From Strigops habroptila (taxonomy: Eukaryota > Chordata > Aves > Psittaciformes > Psittacidae), in contig NC_044279.2 in assembly GCF_004027225.2 (NCBI RefSeq), forward strand, positions 42,432,744-42,496,743: 64,000 bases of DNA, in the 5' to 3' direction. Below the pieces are notes generated by a model. It saw nothing but the letters and a program-made list of their open reading frames with translations. It made no database searches and was not told where the DNA came from. Shown piece after piece: positions 56,082 through 64,000 of the stretch. Position numbers and translations under genes: made by a program. Every line of letters starts with the position of its first letter. Position 1 is the first letter of the stretch.

Positions 56082-59000
56082 GCGTGCTGTAAGAGAGCTG
56101 TCCGGCCTGCTCCTTCTTTACCTGCGTGCCTTGGCATCGGGGAGGGCAGCGAGACGCGGCTGCGAGGTGCCCATCAGCATCTGTGTTCAGCACTAGCCCA
56201 GGCTCGGTCACCCCTAGCTCCTGCCTCACCTCAGCGGTCCTGGGTCATGGGATGTAACATCTTGCTGGGCTGGGGCCTGGGAGCTTGTTTCTCCCTTCAC
56301 CAGTGCGTACTGTTGTGAGGCTCATGGAGGAACAAAAATGTGAAGGGTCAAAATCTCCCTCCATTCCTGTCCTGCTGCGTGCAGAGTCACCTTTATTTTC
56401 TCCAAGAGTAAAAGTAGTATTTCCTATGTCCCGCCACCCTGGAAAAGCACTCATTTCTTTCCCTGGGTATGAAGATTCAACACATACTCCAGGATTTGAC
56501 CCTAAAATCGCATGGTGACTTTCCTCTGTAAAACAAACTCTGTGATCTAGCTCTGATACCCTGTCAGGTAATTTTACTCTCAGTCACTCTCAGTGCTCTG
56601 CAAGAGACAAATTTAGTAAAGTTAATAAGAAGAAACCACAAGTATCTCTTTCCTAATCCACAGGGTACATTTCACAATATTCAGAAAGCAATATAGACCT
56701 ATTTGCTCCTAATGACTTTGATTCCATTAGCTAGGGTGAAAATTCTCTATTTACATGGCCCTAGAAACAGACAGGCCGAGTCTTCATGAGTTTCAGCGTT
56801 AACAAGTATTTTCTTCCACACACTCAATTTCAGTCTTTCTACTACGAAAAATTTCCAGCCCTTTGCACTGTTCTAGTTGTAATCTAAAACTTTTCTAGGC
56901 CCTCCCTCTCCCCCTCTCCCCCTAAAAAAAAGAGATAAGATGGAGAGATGGGCTCCTTCAATGCACTCAGAAACGTCTCCTACAAGAAACACTGAGGTGG
57001 GAAGGGATGTGCACCTCACTAGCATGGGGTAAGGTCGTATTTGCCATTTGTGTTTCCGTTGTTAGCACTGGGTGGCCAAGGAGCCTGGAAGTGGTATTTC
57101 ACCTCTGATAAATCTTTCGCTTGAACTCAGCCCAGCTAAGTCATGTCACTGACTGTTACCACCTGACTGCTCTTTGGCAGCGCCTCTGAACTGAAGATGG
57201 AGGAAGCCTGGCTCAGGGATGGCCCCATCCTCACAGCACACCAAAGGGCTGGTTCTCCCCAAAAGGGCTACAGGGAGAGTAAGGTGGCACCTACCTGTCT
57301 GAAGTGCTTAGCCAGGAAAGCAGGCAGCTCTGCTCCTGACACAGACTGATGCAGGCAGCCAGTCCGCTCCAGCATGGCTGCCCTCAAAATTGCTTTCTGC
57401 CCTTGCTGTGTAACCTTGAGGTAAGGGTGTTCTTTCCCACAGAGTAAGTCTGTGGAGGAGCCTTTTCCAGAGTGGGCTTTCAGTGTATATAGATAGGTCC
57501 CAAGTAATCATTGAGTAGAAAAAGTGGTTTGAAACTCCTGGATTGCAGAGGTACAAACAAGGCGATCACACACTCTTGTCATTACAGATCCTTCAGGAGT
57601 ATGCAAGTGCCTTAACTCAGACATCATTACAGGCAATCTTTCTTGATTACAGGCAATCACTTACTGAGCCTTCTGTTTGTAGAAATCCTTATGCAAGACT
57701 GTGAACATCCCTGATTTTATTCATGGTTTCTCACACATTGCTGCAGTGCTAGCTCCTCTCAACCAAAACACTGTCCCAAGGATATTGCTTAAGGCCAGGA
57801 CCTAACACAGTGCAGATCCGTTTAAGTGATGGTTTAAAACAAGCTAAGCTGGAGAACTTTCAGCATTTCATTCTGCACTGTGCTGACCTTGGCAAGCGAT
57901 CTCTGGTGAAGTATGCAGAGTAACACTAGCAAATCACATGTTGGTAATGGACACCTCTGTTTGGCTGGCAGACATTTTAAGAGTTGCAAAAAGGTCAATA
58001 CTTCTGAGAAGTAGCTTTTCAGAGAGTGAGAAATGTCCCGTTTTTGGGATGTTTGTCCTCAGCCTCCCAAGTCCTGCTAGACTAAGTTACAATTTGTGGG
58101 CTTTTTTTTTTATGCATCTAGGAAACAAACTCTTAATTACAGGACATCTATAAAACAAAATCCCATGAGCTAAAATGTGCTGTAATCCTCAGAAGGAATG
58201 GAAGTTAGCACCATGAAACCACCTTTAGCCTGTGGATTGGGAAGAACAAGCTGTAAAGGGCTGCTGTCTTGGGAGATACGCTGTTGTGGTCAGATTTTGC
58301 ATATATAATAGTCATAATCATAATCATAATAATATAATGAACTGAAAAGAAAGATTTGTATAGTATGTGAAACACACTCATTTAAGGAAGATTGTGCCCA
58401 CAAATACAGAAGATGATGGATTACAAAACTTGGGCTCCACCTCTCAACTCCTACTACCTTGCTGAGAGCTGCAGGCTCTGGGACAGCATGCCAGCGGTCT
58501 CACAGACAGGCAGGCAGGCAGGCAGGTGGGATGAGGGATGCCTCACAGTGCCAGAATAATGTAACACAGGAGCTGCAAGTTTTCTGGCTCTCACTCACTG
58601 CAAGGAAAGGGCATAATGCTATGCAATTTAAAAAATACGGTCCATATTATATTTTAATTTTACCTCTGAAAATCATGCTTTTTTGGCTTATATTCTGACT
58701 GAGGGAGGCAGCTGTGCTTTTTTATTGTGTGTGTGTGAAGAGCTTCTTGTATCTTTTTATCTTTTGTTACGAAACCAGAGACCTTCAGTAAAATACCTGT
58801 TTTAAACTCAGATCAAAAGGCCCACTGTACATTACAAAACTAACACAGGAACATGGCAAAGATCTTTTAAATGTAACATCAAGACAAAAATCCTGCTTGC
58901 TTTATGTTTGTATTTCTGAGCTGCTTGTGTGGAAAAACACTCATTTTTCCTGTAGGAAAAGATCAACCTCTTCTGCTATGGTAAGGCTTACAAGTGATAA

Positions 59001-59191
59001 AATTTTAGTAGTTAGTTCTTGGAGGATAAAGGACCCTTAATTCATACTGTTTGTGAAAACATGCCTAGGAATGCCAGCAATTCATGGCTGCATTTTGTGG
59101 GAAATTCAGCATCTTTACCTTCCCAGCTCAGCCTGCTTGTCAGGAGCAGTCAGACATAGCAGGCAGCTCCCTTCTCCCCATCCCAGACCTG
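56082..59191. other. Intergenic DNA downstream of MYF5
   Basis: GC content falls back to AT-rich background by about 56.5 kb. Contains a five-unit CAGG repeat at about 58505-58525 and an ATAATC-type patch at about 58308-58335. No gene is supported. Confidence 0.55.
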
Positions 59192-59392
59192 CTCCCTCCC
59201 CTCCTTCTCCTTCTCCTTCTCCTTCTCCTTCTCCTTCTCCTTCTCCTTCTCCTCCTCCTCCTTCTCCTCCTCCTCCTTCTCCTCCTCCTCCTTCTCCTCC
59301 TCCTCCTCCTCCTCCTCCTCCTCCTCCTCCTTCTCCTCCTCCTCCTCCTCCTCCTCCTCCTACTCCTCCTCCTCCTCCTCCTCCTCCTCCTC
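59192..59392. repeat. Long polypyrimidine CTTCTC/CCT tract
   Basis: 170 uninterrupted pyrimidines (59192-59361), one A, then 30 more. The first section is a CTTCTC hexamer array, which passes into mixed TCCTCC/TTC and then a CCT trinucleotide array. The forward frames encode only Leu, Pro or Ser runs and the reverse frames Arg or Glu runs, so open frames here are artefacts. Confidence 0.97.
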
Positions 59393-59470
59393 ATCTGCAG
59401 AGCCCTTGACTCGCTCATCACTTCTCCTCACTCCTCTCCGCTGGACCTTTGGCTCCCACTGGAGCACCCA

Positions 59471-59586
59471 CAGCTGGCCAGCTGATGACTGCTGACCTTT
59501 GGCAGGCTCTCCACGCGGTATCAGCCTTACAGCTGGCCACAACTGCCTTCCTGGCAACTAAAAGACCTAATGAGCTTGGCCAGCTG
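59471..59586. promoter_or_regulatory. Cluster of four CAGCTG E-boxes
   Basis: CAGCTG at 59471, 59479, 59530 and 59581, within 116 bp and about 3.4 kb downstream of the MYF5 poly(A) signal. CAGCTG is the E-box form preferred by MRF/E-protein dimers. Possible muscle enhancer; could also be chance in a GC-rich patch. Confidence 0.35.
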
Positions 59587-62500
59587 GAGAGTGGGCTGGG
59601 ATTCTGCTGGCTAATTCGACCCTGTGTGAGGGATGGGGGAGTTTACCCCCAACGTGGAGGGGGTGAACAGTGCATCTGTCTAGGTGCTGCCTCAGGGCAT
59701 CAGGGCCAGGCTCCTCCTGCAGCCAACTGGATTAGTGGAATGAGTGAAGAAGAGACTGTAGAGCTGTTTTTCTTGTGCTTTAGTTGAGTTTTCAGTTGAG
59801 TATTAGTTTAGGCTTCACTAGTGGCCTTTGCCTTCACTACATGTTCTGTTCTCTCCATTCAGTCAAAGAGATACACCTGTCCACCAGACCAGGGCTGAAC
59901 TGAGTGAATTATTCTACTTCAGCTCTTCATTTGGAAGGTGCCCTGCTTTCTTTCCTCCAGGAGCTTATGCATCCTGGATGTTCAAGGACCTCATGCCAAA
60001 TCCACTGTACTGCAGAGCCTAGGTACTTTCTCGAAGGCTTTCTGCTTTCCTTTCCCTAGACCAGCTGATAGGCACATCCAGTCTGGGAGACTGGTTTCAT
60101 TTTGAGCATGAGTAACATTTATGGACTAGCTGTCAATCTGCTGGAAGATGTTTGTGGCTGTAATGCCAAAGGCATCACTGAGCTGTGCTTGAAGAAGGTG
60201 ATAGGGGGCATAATATATGAGGGCCATCAAGCCCAGTGAGAGAAAGAAAGGTATCTGCACTAAATCAAGCGCAGTTGAATCTGATAATCTCTGAGAGGCC
60301 CTCAAACCTAGACTAGCAGCAGAAGAATAAATGTGTGTGGTTTTCTTTATTTTTCTGATCTTCTATGAATATATGCTTTTGAACTTATACTATTTTCTGT
60401 TTTAAAAATTACATATAACATGTATGCTAAATAGAAAATAAATCCTACAAAGAAGCCCGAAAGCTTTAGCTTTGATATTTTTGTTTCTTTGGTTTGTGGA
60501 TTGGTTTGTTTGTTTTTTGGGGTGTGTATTTTTGTTTTTCTTGTTTTTTAAGTACCAAACCCTACCACTTGCAGTGGGACTCGACTAGTTAGCAAGGACT
60601 CAGGAACCCAGCAAAGGTCTGGCTGTCGTATAAAACTCAAGCTGGTGTGCCTATAATACATTATAGGGGGCCAAACTGTGGATTAAATCAAGGTTGAATT
60701 AATCCCATTGCCTTTAATTGTTTGATTCCAGAGAATTTATTGAATTAATAAATGAATAACTCTTTAATGAACGGTGAGCAAACAATGACTATCCTTCAGT
60801 TACACCTGTGCATAGCTCAGTGCAGAGACCTCATCAGCAAATGCACCACTGCTCCAGCAACAACATTCATTTTATTGTAAATAAAAGTTTTTGAATCTGC
60901 TAAAACCCTCATTCTGTTTTCTTCATTTTCATGTTTTAAGTAACCATATCTGCAAGATTTTTTTACTACCATGAAAAAATACTAGATTTGTTTGTTTTCC
61001 TGTCCGCTTTGTGATGCTTTGGAGAAACAGAAAGACAAACAATATTTCTATTTTGAAAAGTATTTATTTCTACAATTGCTCTTTTGGAGCATTTTCAAAT
61101 TGAGTGAATAGTGCAATTCTAAATCCTGCTGCCTGAGTGCTTTAAAAAGCAGAGGAGGAAATGCCTCTGCTGGCCATGCTGAAGATGCATTCAAATTATG
61201 CATCTGAAATCCCTTCCTCAAATTTAAGGCTTATGTGTAGATTTGTGGTAAATGCCTTTCTAGACAGTAGAGATCACAACAAAGATTCTTTCTTAGATTT
61301 AACTGAATTATCTCAGTGACTTGAAAAAGCAGTTTTAAAAGCATTAAAACCCCTCAGAGGTGGCTGGAGTAGAGTCAGTCAGACATCTGGGAGATGGATG
61401 CCTTTACTTGGCCTTCATAGTCATGATTCTGTCTGTGATAGAATCAAGCTGTTATTTCAAGCAGATCACTAAACTCCCTTCTCTCTTGGGTGAATGCCTG
61501 TTGAAGGCTGTCATTCTGGTCCTATGACTCCTGTATTTCATTAAAGTTGTGTCTCAAATAAGCAGCTGGCAGTCCTTCAGGCCTATTTTTCTCAGGTGTA
61601 TATAATGCTGTGAACTCCCAAACAGTAATTGTTTAGCTGCAAAGCATCTGCAAATGGGTGAGCACTATCCTCCTGGGCACCTGCAGGACCTCAATAGTGA
61701 ATAAATACTTGAGCAGCACCTAAGTAGTAAGATTTGAGCTCATAATCCCTTCATGATTTAGTGGGGATTTTTTTTTTTTTCCTTATCCTGAGTTTAAGCA
61801 TCCATGCTTATCATCTTTGCAAGCTCTATGAGACTATCTACCTGATCATGGTGTAGTGCAGGAGTTCATTACTGTAGTGTGACTAGCGAAAGACATCCCA
61901 TGTAGGTGTCTCATGTGGTGAGAAAGGGAACACTTTGGCAATTTGAAGCTGTTTGATTGATGGAAATATGGATGGCTGAACCCACAGTCTGGGAGAAACT
62001 GTCTGTCTTATAAATTGGGAATTCCCTTTAGAAGATTCACGTGGTGACAGGAAAAAGGGCTCCTGCTGAAGCCAGGAAGGTAAGCACTGAAATCTGGGAG
62101 GGCAGTTGTCACATGGCTGTATACACAGCTACTCAGTATGGAGTAAAGGAATGGTGACTCTGGGCAACTGGGAAAAAGTTTAGTAACTCTAAAATCCCCC
62201 ATGCCAAGCATGAAGTAGAAGAGAAACCAAGTAAACAAGAACCAAGACAGCTGTATCCTACCAGTACACAAAATGCATATCTTTCTCAGGGTACAAATTT
62301 CTCACATGTTTATAGCCTGGATGAAATACAAAAATGACTGAACTTTGAAATGTGAAGCTTGTTATTTCTAAACTTGCTAATGAGTAGGACAGTGAAAGCT
62401 CCTTTTAGAAAAGTGCTTGTGAAATTGGACTTCTCAAGCAGAAGTGGTCTGCTCCGAGGCGTGTCCTCAACATGTCTCCTCCCATGTCCCCATCTCTCTT

Positions 62501-62795
62501 TTTCTGTGGAAGATAAGGACTTTGAGAAAATAAAAAGTATGTATTTTAGGATATTGTCTTGCTTTAATATATAATTTCATGAATACCACACTTCCTAACA
62601 TTGTTATTTATAAAATGAATAGTTCTATTTTTATTACTACTTTTACTCTTCATCTTTTCTATCTATAAAAAGTTTTAGTGTTTATAAACAGTGCGCTCGG
62701 TTACATGAATAAGTTTGAATGCCGTTTTGGTTTAATATGTATGGAAAAAAGCCTTTAACATCATGTGAACTCTCTTTTAATAAGAAATAATGTCT
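59587..62795. other. Distal intergenic DNA
   Basis: AT-rich sequence with a TTTG/TTTTG low-complexity patch at about 60480-60550 and a short poly-T near 61770. No coding region, RNA gene or clear mobile element was seen. Confidence 0.55.
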
Positions 62796-62941
62796 TATAA
62801 AGTACAGCTAGACTGCTAAGTTTATTCTTGCTACAACTCCATTATTATAAAGTACAGCTAGACTGCTAAGTTTATTCTCGCTAGAACTCCATTATTATAA
62901 AGTACAGCCATACTGCTAAGTTTATTCTTGCTACAACTCCA
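62796..62941. repeat. Three-copy 50-bp minisatellite
   Basis: Three head-to-tail copies of a 50-bp unit starting TATAAAGTACAGCTAGACTG, beginning at 62796, 62846 and 62896. Copies differ by a few substitutions and have identical length; the third stops about four bases short. Recent local duplication. Confidence 0.95.
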
Positions 62942-64000
62942 CTGAAACCCCTCGAGTTTCACCAGGAACAGATTTGGGCCAGGAGGCCTAGAATGTAGTT
63001 ACAATATGTTCATTTTCTCATGCCTCAGAAATGGACTGTGTATGTGCCAAGTTGTAAAGTGATATTCATGATGACTGAAGCCTGAACAGCGTTAAAATAT
63101 CCAGATCCTCTGCTTCAAATCCTCTGGTATCCGAAACTGTTCCTTTCTTTTCAAAAGGAGGGGTTACTGTTGCTGAGGGTAAACAAGGGCAGGGGCTCAG
63201 CTTTAGCACTCAAACCGAAATCAGGACTAGCCTAACTGTTACGGAAGCTTTACTGCTGAGAACCTGTGTCTAAGGTGCTGCCCCAGCCCTGAAGGCTTTC
63301 TGGTGCCTTCCCCACCAGCTCTGCCTTCCTGCTCCTGTGGCGAAAGCTTCCTGGGTTGATCCTTTCAGCTCAGCAATACTTGGGGTATTTGCTGCACCAC
63401 CCCTCAAAAACCTCTTTTGAGAGGACGTTTTCTTTAAATGAAAAGTGCTGTGGAAAATTGTTTTTTATTGCAATTATAATGGATACAGTGGTTCACACAG
63501 CTTGCAGCGTGCTTGGGAGCCAGGGCCTGCACCCTGTTCACACACTATAGAATATGATGTACAATCCTGTTTTCTGTTTTATTTGGCCATGATTTCCAGA
63601 ATTGGGAGCTTGAAATTATGCTCACAATAACTGCAGTGATTTTTGATGGTCTTCAATGCCAATCAGCTCTTACTGAATACCGGGAGAAGTAGTAAGTGCA
63701 AGGAATTCTTGAAGAGCTCTTGCTCTGGAACCTAGTTTTAAAAAACCCCACAACTTTATCGATCTGTATAGTTAAGAGTAGAGTCAGAAAGAAAAAAAAA
63801 CCAACCACATTTTAGACTGATTAAAAAGAAATCAGTGTGTATAGGATTTTAGTGTAAGATGCAATGAAGTTATTTTCACATCCTTTTGAACCAGTGGAAA
63901 TACCCATGCACAAGCATACTTTATGTGAATTTTAGCAAGTTCAAGGCTTAAAAACAGAGGCAAGAAGGTGGTTCTTTATGATTTAGGTTAAGGAAGAAAA
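62942..64000. other. Distal intergenic DNA at window end
   Basis: No feature supported. LIN7A is the next gene expected from vertebrate synteny, but none of its exons was recognised. Confidence 0.55.

Noticed and set aside
55343-56137. 264-codon minus-strand open frame over MYF5 exons 2 and 3, with overlapping frames on both strands
   Set aside because: Arg/Pro/Gly/Ala-rich translation typical of random GC-rich DNA; it crosses MYF5 introns.
59053-59485. Open frames of long Leu, Pro/Ser or Arg runs
   Set aside because: Direct products of the CCT/CTTCTC repeat; not genes.

Overview
This window is a piece of a bird genome carrying the end of PTPRQ and the myogenic pair MYF6 (MRF4) and MYF5, all on the + strand and in the order known across vertebrates. 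The bird assignment rests on young CR1 retroposon 3' ends with the ATTCTATGATTCT-type tail, which are typical of birds, on compact introns, and on MYF5 and MYF6 translations that closely match avian MRF proteins as I know them. I cannot name the species.

Layout. 1-6175 is intron of PTPRQ with no exon I can recognise. From 6176 to 23560 lie the last ten coding exons of PTPRQ, a receptor-type phosphatase of hair-cell stereocilia and kidney. They include a 27-nt microexon and the complete cytoplasmic phosphatase domain. Every splice phase joins, giving a 327-residue C-terminal part. From 23.6 to 47.0 kb is an AT-rich intergenic stretch with layered CR1/L3 relics, a degenerate MIR, a GATA-type microsatellite and no gene that I can support. 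MYF6 (47090-48249, three exons, with TATA box and poly(A) signal) and MYF5 (54431-55848, three exons, with TATA box and poly(A) signal) sit in GC-rich sequence 6.2 kb apart. The interval between them contains a cluster of CRE-type sites, two TCF/LEF-type sites in or near an AT-rich island, and one young CR1. From 56.1 to 64.0 kb is downstream intergenic DNA with a long polypyrimidine CCT/CTTCTC tract, a small cluster of CAGCTG E-boxes and a three-copy 50-bp minisatellite.

Function. MYF6 and MYF5 encode bHLH transcription factors that set the skeletal-muscle lineage. In mammals their control elements are spread over a long upstream region that reaches into the PTPRQ neighbourhood, so the linkage of PTPRQ to the MRFs is probably held by shared regulatory DNA.

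Main oddity. MYF6 exon 1 carries six single-base insertions between 47263 and 47470, relative to an otherwise perfect MRF4 reading frame. As written, translation stops after 77 residues. The net change is +6, so the original frame resumes. This looks more like consensus or sequencing error than true gene loss. I found no novel multi-gene system here; the most useful leads are this broken MYF6 and the putative control elements around the MRFs.
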